Assembly: GCA_910588625.1 (NCBI GenBank)
Contig: CAJUQN010000013.1
Coordinates: forward strand, 1-54,868
Source of the DNA: an uncultured Oscillospiraceae bacterium
GTDB lineage: Bacteria; Bacillota; Clostridia; Oscillospirales; Oscillospiraceae
Length of the DNA stretch: 54,868 nucleotides
Direction: 5' to 3'
Part shown: piece after piece, positions 1 through 7,694 of the stretch
Position numbering within the stretch: the first letter of the stretch is position 1
How the letters are laid out: each line of letters begins with the position of its first letter
Position numbers and translations under genes: made by a program
The notes under the pieces: model-generated
The model's database searches: none
What the model was told of the DNA's origin: nothing
The model's input: the letters and a program-made list of their open reading frames with translations, nothing else

Positions 1-55
1 ACCTATGTGTGCTTAGGAGGCGGACGCTCTATCCTGCTGAGCTATCGGGGCGTAT
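1..55. repeat. 55-bp direct repeat, copy 1 (broken tRNA-Arg)
   Basis: Identical to 115-169 base for base; the match ends at position 56. On the minus strand it holds the 5' half of a tRNA (positions 51 down to about 10): acceptor strand GCCCCGA, D-arm, and anticodon loop CTCCTAA with anticodon CCT. The bases after the loop do not pair with the anticodon stem, and no T-arm or TCGGGGC acceptor strand follows before the window edge. The repeat starts at the first base of the window. Confidence 0.85.
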
Positions 56-114
56 TGACTTGTACGAAGTGACTTAAACCGGCGCAATCCACATCAGGGG
101 GAAAAAGCGGGTGA

Positions 115-169
115 ACCTATGTGTGCTTAGGAGGCGGACGCTCTATCCTGCTGAGCTATCGGGGCGTAT
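115..169. repeat. 55-bp direct repeat, copy 2 (broken tRNA-Arg)
   Basis: Second exact copy, 114 bp from the first. The minus-strand tRNA-like half runs from 165 to about 124. The following 59-nt spacer (56-114, read leftward) contains neither a T-arm nor the acceptor strand needed to complete a tRNA, so this is a half-gene and not a functional tRNA-Arg. The repeat length equals a common assembler k-mer size, so a collapse or edge artefact is possible. Confidence 0.85.
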
Positions 170-185
170 ATGAAGTTTTATCTTG

Positions 186-212
186 TCAGGCGATAGATGA
201 TCTATCGCCTGA
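186..212. repeat. 13-bp perfect inverted repeat
   Basis: TCAGGCGATAGAT, one central base, then its exact reverse complement. The centre is too tight for a full-length hairpin, but a shorter stem with a small loop can form. No T-tract follows on either side, so it looks more like an operator or recombination site than a terminator. Confidence 0.6.
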
Positions 213-725
213 GAAAGCAAATACTCCATCCCTAAGCGACGCAACCATGTCGCTCTTTATTTTAGCGGATTGCAGCGCCCCTGTCAATGTGGTAAACTAA
301 AAAAATAAAACTTGATTGCAGGGATTTATCAATGCGCTAGCCGTGGAGGCACACGCTGAGAACGCGGGGTCCGGCAGTGAGAAACTTGGGATGGATATCC
401 CATCTGGTTCCCTGCTATGGCCTGGGCCTTGCGCGTTCCTCCGCTGGCCCCCGTGGGCGCACCCGATGTTCAGTAGGGTTGCGGTCCTGTCGGGACTTGC
501 CGCCGTGGTTATGTTCTATGCCATGCCAGAGGGGTCCAAACGGGAGTACCTGGCCCACGCCGGGCGGGCGGTCCCTTGAAAGGATTTGTGATGGTGCTGC
601 TCTGGAACGGCTACTGGTTGTATATCCTCCTGCGCTGAGCGCACGTTCCAACCCGATTGACAAGAAACGGCCTCCGACGGGCTGAAACTTTGTTGATATT
701 TCCGCCAAAAATCAGCGAAAAAAGT
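213..725. other. Gene-free stretch; GC-rich core 337-690 unexplained
   Basis: No reading frame here resembles a known protein. Open frames exist on both strands but have no convincing ribosome site or recognisable motif. The core is much more GC-rich than its A/T-rich flanks and holds several short hairpins, for example GGGAT/ATCCC near 387-400 and GTCC/GGAC near 484-496. It could be a structured RNA or a decayed gene. The conserved signatures of RNase P RNA, SRP RNA and tmRNA that I know are absent. One tiny frame (591-638, 15 codons, rich in L, W and Y) follows a fair AAAGGA site but cannot be supported as a gene. Confidence 0.4.
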
Positions 726-754
726 TTGCTTTTGCGGGAAACTGCAAGTATAAT
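726..754 (+). promoter_or_regulatory. Sigma-A promoter of typA
   Basis: TTGCTT at 726-731 and a perfect TATAAT at 749-754, 17 bp apart, about 65 bp upstream of the typA start. Confidence 0.75.
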
Positions 755-817
755 CAGTAGTTAGTCGATTTTATCTTTCTAAAATGCAAAGACGAAAAAG
801 TTTCGAGGTGTACAGGT

Positions 818-2647
818 TTGCAAAACGAAAAGCTACGCAACATCGCCATCATCGCCCACGTGGACCACGGCAAGACCACCCTGGTGGACGAGATGCTCAA
901 GCAGGGCGGCATCTACCGGGAGAACCAGGCCACCGTGGACCGGGTCATGGACTCCAACGATTTGGAGCGGGAGCGGGGCATCACCATCCTGGCCAAAAAC
1001 ACCGCCGTCCACTATAAGGACACCAAAATCAACATTGTGGACACCCCGGGCCATGCCGACTTTGGCGGCGAGGTGGAGCGCATCCTCAAAATGGTCAATG
1101 GCGTCATCCTGCTGGTGGACGCCGCCGAGGGTCCCATGCCCCAGACCCGGTTCGTGCTCTCCAAGGCCCTGGAGCTGGGCCACAAGGTCATTGTGGTGGT
1201 AAACAAGATCGACCGCCCCGACCAGCGCATCCACGAGGTCATGGACGAGGTGCTGGAGCTGCTGCTGGACCTGAACGCCACCGACGAGCAGTTTGAGTCC
1301 CCCACCCTGTTCTGCTCTGGGCGGCAGGGCACCGCCAGCTACTCCCCCGACGTGGCGGGCGCCGACCTGGTCCCACTGTTCGAGACGATTCTGGACTATA
1401 TCCCCGCTCCAGACTGCGAGCCAGACGCCCCCTTCCAGATGCTTGTGTCCTCTATCGACTACAACGAGTTTGTGGGCCGCATCGCCGTGGGCCGCATCGA
1501 GCGGGGCAGTGTGAAGCAGAACCAGGAGATCGTGGTGTGCAACTACCACAAGCAGGAGGAGGCCCCCAAGAAGGCCAAGGCCACCAGCCTGTACACCTTC
1601 GACGGTCTGGCCCGCACCCCTGTGACGGAGGCCAAGGCGGGCGAAATCATCGCCATGAGCGGCATCGGCGACATCACCATCGGCGACACCGTGTGCGCCC
1701 CCGCCGCGCCGGAACCCATCGAGTTCGTCAAAATTTCCGCCCCCACCCTGGAGATGACCTTCTCTGTCAACGACTCTCCCTTCGCCGGGCGGGAAGGCAA
1801 GTACGTCACCAGCCGCCAGCTCCGGGACCGCCTGTTCCGGGAGACCTTGAAAGACGTGTCTCTCCGCGTCGCCGAGGTGGAGGCATCCACCGACGCCTTC
1901 AACGTGGCCGGGCGGGGCGAGATGTCCCTGTCCATCCTCATTGAGACCATGCGCCGTGAGGGTTACGAGTTCCAGGTGTCGCCCCCCCGCGTGGTCTATC
2001 AGGAGGTGGAGGGCAAAAAGTGCGAGCCCATCGAACGGGTGGTCATCGACGTGCCCGCCGACTGTGTGGGAGCCGTCATGGAAAAGCTGGGGGCCCGCAA
2101 GGGTGAGTTCCTGTCCATGGACCCCATAGGCAGCCGTACCAAGTTGGAGTTCCTGGTGCCCTCCCGGGGTCTGTTCGGCTACCGCAACGAGTTCTTGACC
2201 GACACCAAGGGCGAGGGCATCATGGCCTCCGTGTTTGAGAAGTACGCGCCCTTCAAGGGCGACATCCAGCGGCGCAGCACCGGCTCCCTGGTGGCCCATG
2301 AGACGGGCGAGTCCGTGACCTACGGCCTGTTCGCAGCCCAGGAGCGGGGCGCGTTGTTCATCGGCGCGGGGGTGCCCGTGTACGAGGGCATGGTGGTGGG
2401 CGTATGCCCCAAGATGGAGGACATCTCCGTCAACGTGTGCAAGAAGAAGCAGCTGACCAATATGCGGGCCTCCGGATCTGACGAGGCCCTGCGGCTGGTG
2501 CCACCCAAGTCCATGAGCCTGGAGCAGTGCCTGGAGTTTTTGGCGGACGACGAATTGCTGGAGGTCACGCCGGAAAACCTGCGGCTGAGAAAGCGTATTC
2601 TCAACCACGAAAAGCGGATGAAGGCCCTCAAGGGCGGTAAGCAGTAA
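818..2647 (+). CDS. typA: Ribosome-associated GTPase TypA/BipA
   Basis: This 609-aa translational GTPase is related to EF-G and acts on the 70S ribosome, supporting 50S assembly and stress or cold adaptation. The N-terminal G domain shows the P-loop AHVDHGKTTL (residues 13-22), switch II DTPGHADFGGE and the NKID specificity motif. The domain-II barrel and the TypA-specific C-terminal domain follow, at the full family length. The start chosen is TTG at 818, because GAGGTG at 805-810 lies 7 bases upstream and the protein then begins in register with the family (LQNEKLRNIAIIAHVDHG). The ATG at 784 opens a different frame. The gene is monocistronic, with its own promoter (726-754) and terminator (2656-2697). 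Confidence 0.97.
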   Translation: MQNEKLRNIAIIAHVDHGKTTLVDEMLKQGGIYRENQATVDRVMDSNDLERERGITILAKNTAVHYKDTKINIVDTPGHADFGGEVERILKMVNGVILLVDAAEGPMPQTRFVLSKALELGHKVIVVVNKIDRPDQRIHEVMDEVLELLLDLNATDEQFESPTLFCSGRQGTASYSPDVAGADLVPLFETILDYIPAPDCEPDAPFQMLVSSIDYNEFVGRIAVGRIERGSVKQNQEIVVCNYHKQEEAPKKAKATSLYTFDGLARTPVTEAKAGEIIAMSGIGDITIGDTVCAPAAPEPIEFVKISAPTLEMTFSVNDSPFAGREGKYVTSRQLRDRLFRETLKDVSLRVAEVEASTDAFNVAGRGEMSLSILIETMRREGYEFQVSPPRVVYQEVEGKKCEPIERVVIDVPADCVGAVMEKLGARKGEFLSMDPIGSRTKLEFLVPSRGLFGYRNEFLTDTKGEGIMASVFEKYAPFKGDIQRRSTGSLVAHETGESVTYGLFAAQERGALFIGAGVPVYEGMVVGVCPKMEDISVNVCKKKQLTNMRASGSDEALRLVPPKSMSLEQCLEFLADDELLEVTPENLRLRKRILNHEKRMKALKGGKQ

Positions 2648-2655
2648 CATTTTAC

Positions 2656-2697
2656 AAAAAGCGGGAGACACCTTGACTGGGAGTCCCCCGCTTTTTG
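2656..2697 (+). terminator. Intrinsic terminator after typA
   Basis: The arms AAAAAGCGGG and CCCGCTTTTT enclose a 20-base interior that can pair further. The 3' arm ends in a T run. Confidence 0.8.
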
Positions 2698-2754
2698 TTG
2701 TGTGAACTTAACCGCTGGTTAGAAAAACCTGCCCGGAACTTAAAAAGCGCTCCA

Positions 2755-2783
2755 TTGAAAAACGCCGGTCCGCCGTTTATACT
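2755..2783 (+). promoter_or_regulatory. Sigma-A promoter of the XRE regulator gene
   Basis: TTGAAA at 2755-2760 and TATACT at 2778-2783 with a 17-bp spacer. An AGGAGGGA ribosome site follows, just before the ATG at 2819. Confidence 0.75.
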
Positions 2784-2818
2784 ATCCCTATCTAGACAGC
2801 ACAAGGAGGGACAAGAAC

Positions 2819-3874
2819 ATGAAAATTGGGGCAAAATTGGCGGAGCTGCGCCGGAAAAAGGGGCTGACTCAGGAACAGCTGGCAGACCAACTGGGGGTGT
2901 CCGCCCCGGCGGTGAGCAAGTGGGAGACGGATAATTCCTACCCCGACATCACCCTGTTGTGCCCGCTGGCCCGGGCCCTGGGCTCCAATGTGGATACGCT
3001 GCTGCGTTTTGAGGAGCAGCTTTCCAGCCAGGAGGTGGTGGACAAGGTGAACGCCGCCATGGAATCGGCTCGCCTGGAGGGCTGGGAAGCGGGCCAGCGG
3101 CTGCTGGACGAGCTTCTGCGGCAGTATCCAAACTCGGAGGCGCTGAAATACAACGCCGCCCTGGCCCAAAACGTGTACCGGATGCTCTACCCCGAGGCGG
3201 ACCAGGAGCTCCGGCGGCAGTGGACTGCCCGAAAAACGGAGCTGTTGAGGGAAGTCCAGACCACCGGCAGCCGGGAGTATTGGGAGTCGGCCACCCTCAT
3301 GCTGGCCCAGACCGCGGCTGCGGAGGGCAGGCTGGACGAGGCGGAGAACCTATTGAAGGAGCTGCCTGAGCAGGCTATCGACTCCACCTCAGTCCGGGCC
3401 CAAATCCACCTCAGAAGGGGGGAGCCGGAGGAGGCCTTGAAGGTTATACAGAAGCGCCTGCATACCCTGGTGTGGCAGGTGCAGTCCTGCCTTGGCGCCA
3501 TGCTGTTCCCTGACGTCACGGACACAGAACGGGCGCTGGAGGTGTGCCGGGTCTATCAGGCGGTTGACCGCCTGTTTGGCCTGGGCGGGCTGTACGACGG
3601 CCTGTTTTTTGAGGTCTATGTCAAGGCGGGCCGGTGGGAGGAGGCAGCGGACCGGCTGGAGCGCTATGTGGACGCCACGCTGCGTACGATCACGGCCCCC
3701 AGGTCCGAGCTGTTTTCGCCGGGGGTGGAGACAGCGGAACGGCCCGCCTCCTCGCGGGAGGTCCGGCTGCTGCTTCTGAAAGGGCTGGAAGAGGGTGAGG
3801 AGTATCTGCCCGTTCTGCAATCCGAAAAGGCTCGGGCAGCGTTGGAGAGATTGAGAGCGAGCTTGGATGGTTGA
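2819..3874 (+). CDS. XRE-family regulator with C-terminal helical repeats
   Basis: This 351-aa protein begins with a cro/cI-type helix-turn-helix. Residues 4-60 contain LAELRRKKGLTQEQLADQLG, then SAPAVSKWETD as the recognition helix. The rest (about 75-351) is alpha-helical and charged, with pairs resembling tetratricopeptide repeats, for example EAENLLKELPEQA and EEALKVIQKRL. This is the common Firmicute layout in which the repeat half senses a partner or peptide. No enzyme motif or membrane span is visible. It has its own promoter and stands alone between typA and ahcY, so no target gene can be inferred from context. The HTH assignment is certain and the function unknown. Confidence 0.85.
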   Translation: MKIGAKLAELRRKKGLTQEQLADQLGVSAPAVSKWETDNSYPDITLLCPLARALGSNVDTLLRFEEQLSSQEVVDKVNAAMESARLEGWEAGQRLLDELLRQYPNSEALKYNAALAQNVYRMLYPEADQELRRQWTARKTELLREVQTTGSREYWESATLMLAQTAAAEGRLDEAENLLKELPEQAIDSTSVRAQIHLRRGEPEEALKVIQKRLHTLVWQVQSCLGAMLFPDVTDTERALEVCRVYQAVDRLFGLGGLYDGLFFEVYVKAGRWEEAADRLERYVDATLRTITAPRSELFSPGVETAERPASSREVRLLLLKGLEEGEEYLPVLQSEKARAALERLRASLDG

Positions 3875-4002
3875 CGCATGATCCTGCCGGGCACGATGAG
3901 GTTTATGGATATAGGACGCCAGCCCATGGATGCCTATTGGGGTTATAGACAACATCTCATTCATATTTATCGGGCAACTATCCAGGATAGACAGCGGCCC
4001 GC

Positions 4003-4031
4003 TTGAAAACGCTCCCGCGCTATGCTATACT
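4003..4031 (+). promoter_or_regulatory. Sigma-A promoter of ahcY
   Basis: TTGAAA at 4003-4008, a 17-bp spacer and TATACT at 4026-4031. The -10 element covers the region of the in-frame ATG at 4022, so that ATG cannot be the start and translation must begin at 4070. Confidence 0.75.
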
Positions 4032-4069
4032 TGGTTTACCAAAATCTGCGCTTGAAAGGGAGTATACTT

Positions 4070-5314
4070 ATGAGCATCATCCGTGACCCCGCCCTGGCCC
4101 CCTCCGGCCACCGCAAAATCGACTGGGTGCGCAATTTTATGCCCGCCCTGGCCCAGATCGAGGCTCGCTTCGTAAAGGAGCAGCCCTTCAAGGGCCTACG
4201 CGCCGCCGTCTCCGTCCACCTGGAGGCCAAGACCGCCAACCTGGCCCTGGTCATGAAGGCGGGCGGGGCGGACGTTTACCTGACCGGCAGCAACCCCCTG
4301 TCCACCCAGGACGACGTGGCCGCCGGTGTGGCCGACCGGGGCGTCAACGTGTTTGCCTGGCACGGCTCCACCCCCGAGGAGTACGAGTCCCACCTGGTCG
4401 AGACCCTGAAATGCCACCCCCACATCGTCATCGACGATGGCGGCGACTTGGTGAACCTGCTCAGCGGCAAATGCAAAGAGTACGCCGACTGCCTCATTGG
4501 CGGCTGTGAGGAGACCACCACCGGCATCCTGCGCCTGCGCGCCCGCGACCGGGAAGGGACCCTCCCTTGCCCCATGATGGCTGTAAACGACGCCAAGGCC
4601 AAGCACTATTATGATAACAAGTATGGTACCGGGCAGTCCGTCTGGGACGCCATCATGCACATGACCAACCTGGTTGTCGCGGGCAAGACCGTGGTGGTCG
4701 CCGGCTACGGCTGGTGCGGCTCCGGCGTGGCCCTGCGGGCCGCGGGTATGGGCGCCAATGTCATTGTCACCGAGATTGACCCCTTCAAGGCCCTGGATGC
4801 CACTATGAACGGCTTCCGCGTCATGACCATGGCGGACGCCGCCGCGCTGGGCGACGTGTTCGTCAGCGTCACCGGGTGCAAGGATGTCATCACCCCTGCC
4901 CACTACGCCGTAATGAAGCCCAACGCCCTGCTGTCCAATGCGGGCCACTTCGACTGTGAGGTGGACGTGAAATGGCTGAATGAAAACGCCGTGGAGAAAT
5001 GGGAGCAGCGGGACGGCATCACCGGCTACAAGCTGGCGGACGGCAAGGTGCTCAACGTGCTGGCTGAGGGCCGTCTGGTCAACTTGGCGGGCGGCAACGG
5101 CCACCCGGCGGAGATCATGGATATGTCCTTCTCCGTCCAGGCCCTGGCCGCGGAATGGCTGGTCAAGCACAAGGAAGAGCTGACCTGCAAGCTCTACGAC
5201 ATCCCTGCTGAGATTGACGACCAGATCGGCTGGGCCAAACTGGCCGCCCTGGGACTGACCATCGACAAGCTGACTCCCGAGCAGGAGGAGTATCTCAACA
5301 GCGCCAACGCTTAA
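4070..5314 (+). CDS. ahcY: Adenosylhomocysteinase (S-adenosylhomocysteine hydrolase)
   Basis: This 414-aa NAD-dependent cytosolic enzyme splits S-adenosylhomocysteine into adenosine and homocysteine and so removes the by-product of SAM-dependent methylation. Visible family features are LTGSNPLSTQDDVAAGV, the substrate region DDGGDLV, YDNKYGTGQS, and the Rossmann segment VVVAGYGWCGSGVALRAAG that binds NAD. The catalytic Lys and Asp lie in VNDAKAKHYYDN. The length fits the shorter bacterial/archaeal form. The start at ATG 4070 is preceded by GAAAGGGAG; the in-frame ATG at 4022 falls inside the promoter -10 element. The gene is single, with its own promoter and terminator. Confidence 0.96.
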   Translation: MSIIRDPALAPSGHRKIDWVRNFMPALAQIEARFVKEQPFKGLRAAVSVHLEAKTANLALVMKAGGADVYLTGSNPLSTQDDVAAGVADRGVNVFAWHGSTPEEYESHLVETLKCHPHIVIDDGGDLVNLLSGKCKEYADCLIGGCEETTTGILRLRARDREGTLPCPMMAVNDAKAKHYYDNKYGTGQSVWDAIMHMTNLVVAGKTVVVAGYGWCGSGVALRAAGMGANVIVTEIDPFKALDATMNGFRVMTMADAAALGDVFVSVTGCKDVITPAHYAVMKPNALLSNAGHFDCEVDVKWLNENAVEKWEQRDGITGYKLADGKVLNVLAEGRLVNLAGGNGHPAEIMDMSFSVQALAAEWLVKHKEELTCKLYDIPAEIDDQIGWAKLAALGLTIDKLTPEQEEYLNSANA

Positions 5315-5322
5315 AACATAAG

Positions 5323-5357
5323 AAAAGCGCCGCATCCCACTGGGTGCGGCGCTTTTT
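5323..5357. terminator. Bidirectional terminator between ahcY and spo0A
   Basis: AAAAGCGCCGCATCCC pairs with GGGTGCGGCGCTTTTT (one G-T pair) around a very small loop. There is a T run on the plus side and an A run on the other, so it can serve both ahcY and the converging spo0A. Confidence 0.85.
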
Positions 5358-5362
5358 GCTTT

Positions 5363-6118
5363 TTACGCAGGGTTCCCTTCCAGGGAAATGCGGTCCGCGA
5401 TCATGGCAATGAATTCACTGTTGGTGGGCTTGCCCTTGGCGTTGGAGACAGTGTAGCCGAAATACTTTTGCAGGGTTTCCAGGTCGCCCCTATCCCACGC
5501 CACCTCAATGGCGTGGCGGATAGCCCGTTCCACCCGGCTGGAGGTGGTGTTGAATTTCTTCGCTACTGCCGGATACAATACCTTGGTCACGGCGTTGATG
5601 ATCTCCATGTCGTCCACCGCCAGCCCGATGGCCTCCCGCAGGTATTGATACCCTTTGATGTGGGCGGGCACGCCGATCTCGTGGATGATGGCTGTCACCT
5701 GCCGCTCCAAGTCCCGGGAGGAGGTCTCTTCTTGAATCTGAGTGCCCGTCTTGCCCCCGGCCAGCTCCCGAGTGCGCCCGATCACCGACTGGGCCCGGCA
5801 GGGCTTGAGCATACAGTAATCCCCGCCCTTCTGAGCCACCTGTCCCGCCAGCGACGGGTTGTTGAAGGAGGACAGCACCAGCACCCGGGGCCGGTTTTCC
5901 CCAAGCTCCTCCAGCACCTCCAGCCCGTCCATCCCGGCCAGCATCAGGTCCATGATGACCACGTCCGGCTTGTGGACCGTCACCAGGTCCAGCAGCTCTT
6001 CCCCGCTGGCCGTCTGGGCGCATACGGTCAAATCGTCCTCCGCCTGGATCAACTCCGCCAGCATCTGACGGAACTCCTCCGAGGTATCTGCCATAATGAT
6101 CTTCTTCTTCTCGCTCAT
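5363..6118 (-). CDS. spo0A: Stage 0 sporulation protein A (Spo0A)
   Basis: This 251-aa response regulator is the master switch for entry into sporulation. Residues 5-125 form the receiver domain: the phosphoryl-accepting Asp is D57 in VVIMDLMLAG, and the conserved Lys is K105 in CMLKPCR. A linker leads to the Spo0A-specific DNA-binding domain (about 135-251), with the recognition region TSSRVERAIRHAIEVAW and the typical ending TNSEFIAMIADR. ATG 6118 is preferred because GGAAAGGA lies 9 bases upstream; an in-frame TTG at 6142 is less likely. The gene is immediately downstream of spoIVB in the order usual for Firmicutes. The acidic pocket reads ADTSEE where Spo0A normally has ADD, so one pocket Asp is replaced by Thr. 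Confidence 0.98.
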   Translation of the reverse strand: MSEKKKIIMADTSEEFRQMLAELIQAEDDLTVCAQTASGEELLDLVTVHKPDVVIMDLMLAGMDGLEVLEELGENRPRVLVLSSFNNPSLAGQVAQKGGDYCMLKPCRAQSVIGRTRELAGGKTGTQIQEETSSRDLERQVTAIIHEIGVPAHIKGYQYLREAIGLAVDDMEIINAVTKVLYPAVAKKFNTTSSRVERAIRHAIEVAWDRGDLETLQKYFGYTVSNAKGKPTNSEFIAMIADRISLEGNPA

Positions 6119-6154
6119 GCTCCATATTCCTTTCCGGTCCAAGACCTGAGGGTG

Positions 6155-6178
6155 AAGGACCTATGGCCAAAGGTCCTT
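6155..6178 (-). repeat. Inverted repeat in the spo0A leader
   Basis: AAGGACCT, an 8-base loop, then AGGTCCTT. It lies between the promoter at 6213-6241 and the spo0A start, so it would be part of the mRNA leader. No T-tract follows in the direction of transcription. Confidence 0.5.
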
Positions 6179-6212
6179 TACTATCTGTTTTACCAAATTT
6201 TGGTGTATCCTT

Positions 6213-6241
6213 AAAATACCACAGATTCCCTCAGATGGCAA
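6213..6241 (-). promoter_or_regulatory. Candidate vegetative promoter of spo0A
   Basis: On the minus strand TTGCCA (6241-6236) and TATTTT (6218-6213) are separated by 17 bp. It lies about 95 bp upstream of the spo0A start and just downstream of the 0A-box cluster. Confidence 0.55.
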
Positions 6242-6256
6242 GACGGTTTTCCAGAT

Positions 6257-6290
6257 TTTGTCAAACTTTTTTTCGACATCCACTGTCGAA
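6257..6290. promoter_or_regulatory. Cluster of Spo0A binding boxes upstream of spo0A
   Basis: Three matches to the 0A box (consensus TGTCGAA): TTTGTCAAA at 6257-6265, TTTCGACA (reverse orientation) at 6271-6278, and TGTCGAA at 6284-6290. Their position in front of the spo0A promoter fits the autoregulation known for this gene in Bacillus and Clostridium. Confidence 0.6.
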
Positions 6291-6331
6291 AAAGTGGTTT
6301 AGGCTGGTTTTGAAATCAAAAATCCCAAAAA

Positions 6332-7387
6332 TCACTCTCTGTTGTCACATTGCTGGAGCATCCGCCCCACATAGATGCCGTAGCCGCTGGTGGGATCGTC
6401 CACCAGTACGTGGGTCACGGCCCCGACAATTTTGCCGTTTTGCAGGATGGGAGATCCGCTCATCCCCTGCACAATACCCCCAGTGGTGTCCAGCAGGCGC
6501 TGATCCGTTACCTTGATGAGGTAGTCCCGGCTGTCGTCCTTCTGCTCTGCGAACACCTTGGCAATCTGGATGGTGTACTCCTCCACCCGGTCTCCGGAGA
6601 TGTTGCACAGGATTTTGGCCTCGCCGGGCTGAACCTCATCCCGCTGGGCCACCTCTACGGATGTGCCCTCTACCCAGCTGCGGTCGGACACCACGCCGAA
6701 CACGCCGCCGCTGGTGTTGGCGTGGAGCAAACCCAGGGTGGAGTCGGTGTCAAACACCCCCTGGAGCTGGCCCGGGTCCCCGGCCTGACCCTTTTCCACC
6801 CCGGCCACCGTGGCGGGCAGGATGGAGCCGCTGTCCAACGGCATGAGCAGGGCGGTATCCGTGTCGTTGATGCCGTGGCCCAGAGCGCCGAAGGCCCCGG
6901 TGTCCGGGCAGTAGAAGGTCACCGTCCCGATGCCCGCCATGGAATCTCGAATCCAGGCCCCCAGCTTATAGGCCCCATCGGAGGCGCACAGCGCAGCCTG
7001 AGCCGTGAACTGCACCTGTTTGTCATCCCGGATGGCCCGGATGCTCATGGCCTCGCCTTCCAACTCCTGGAGCAGGGCGGAAACCTCCTCAATGGTGTCC
7101 ACCTCGGTGGAGTTGATGTGGGTGATGATATCGCCCTCTTTGAGGCCGCAGGCCTTGGCCGGGTTCACGTTGCCCTCGTCGGTGGCGATCTCAGAGGTGC
7201 CCACCACCACCACGCCGTCGGAAAAGAGCTTGATGCCCACGGCTTTGCCCACCGGAATCACAGTGGGCGCACTGGCATAGGCCGCCGTGGGCCGAATGGT
7301 CAGCACCGCCGCCAGCAGCAGCATGGGCAAAAACCCCCGCAGGACCGCCGCCCCCACAAATGGTCTTGCTTCTTCATTCAAATCCAT
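6332..7387 (-). CDS. spoIVB: SpoIVB signalling serine peptidase
   Basis: This 351-aa S55-family protease is secreted from the forespore into the intermembrane space. It cleaves SpoIVFA to trigger pro-sigma-K processing. A membrane anchor or signal segment (about 14-38) is followed by a PDZ domain (about 60-130, containing GLKEGDIITHIN) and the peptidase domain. The catalytic residues are recognisable: H171 in GALGHGIND, D295 in VTDQRLL and S310 in GMSGSPI; the 15-residue D-S spacing matches Bacillus SpoIVB. AGGCGGTGA directly precedes the ATG. It lies upstream of spo0A in the conserved order. No sigma-F or sigma-G promoter could be called with confidence; CAATATTA around 7460 is a weak candidate -10. 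Confidence 0.97.
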   Translation of the reverse strand: MDLNEEARPFVGAAVLRGFLPMLLLAAVLTIRPTAAYASAPTVIPVGKAVGIKLFSDGVVVVGTSEIATDEGNVNPAKACGLKEGDIITHINSTEVDTIEEVSALLQELEGEAMSIRAIRDDKQVQFTAQAALCASDGAYKLGAWIRDSMAGIGTVTFYCPDTGAFGALGHGINDTDTALLMPLDSGSILPATVAGVEKGQAGDPGQLQGVFDTDSTLGLLHANTSGGVFGVVSDRSWVEGTSVEVAQRDEVQPGEAKILCNISGDRVEEYTIQIAKVFAEQKDDSRDYLIKVTDQRLLDTTGGIVQGMSGSPILQNGKIVGAVTHVLVDDPTSGYGIYVGRMLQQCDNRE

Positions 7388-7694
7388 TCACCGCCTTTTT
7401 GAGTCTGGCGGGAATCCGGGCGTCCGCGGAAAATTCTCCGCAGGCGCCCCGACGCCCGCCCCTTTAATATTGGCGGAGGAACGGATTTTCACCGTGGGAA
7501 AGTAAGGCGGGTTTGACAGGGAGGCGCACAGCGGAGGTTGAAACGTCACGTGCCCTGGATTTATACTGGGAAATCCCAAACAAATTGGTTAGATTTGGAC
7601 AAAATTCGACAAACTCCGCAGAAAAAGAGGGCAGACTTCAAACATAGTCTACCCCAATTATAGCATATCCTGCAATATAAAGCGAGGTGTAACT
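7388..7694. promoter_or_regulatory. Divergent spoIVB / DUF6512 intergenic region with one 0A box
   Basis: There is no gene here. The reverse-orientation 0A box TTCGACAAA at 7605-7613 is a full match to TTTGTCGAA. A GC-rich inverted stretch (about 7410-7450, TCCGCGGAAAATTCTCCGCA) lies nearer spoIVB. GAGGTG at 7683-7688 is the ribosome site for the gene at 7695. A possible promoter for that gene, TTCAAA about 16 bp before TATAGC, is weak. Confidence 0.5.

Noticed and set aside
1..169. CRISPR array
   Set aside because: Only two copies with a 59-nt spacer, the repeat is tRNA-derived, and no cas genes are present.
115..169. Functional tRNA-Arg gene
   Set aside because: The 3' half with T-arm and acceptor strand is absent and the anticodon stem does not pair.
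833..2671. A 612-codon open frame antisense to typA
   Set aside because: It is rich in His, Gly and Gln with no known motif and fully overlaps a certain gene; such frames arise from GC-rich codon use.
4022..4069. Upstream ATG start for ahcY
   Set aside because: It falls inside the -10 element of a perfect 17-bp-spaced promoter, and the added residues do not resemble the family.
4196..5335. Long open frame antisense to ahcY
   Set aside because: No motif or ribosome site, and it lies wholly across a highly conserved enzyme gene and its terminator.
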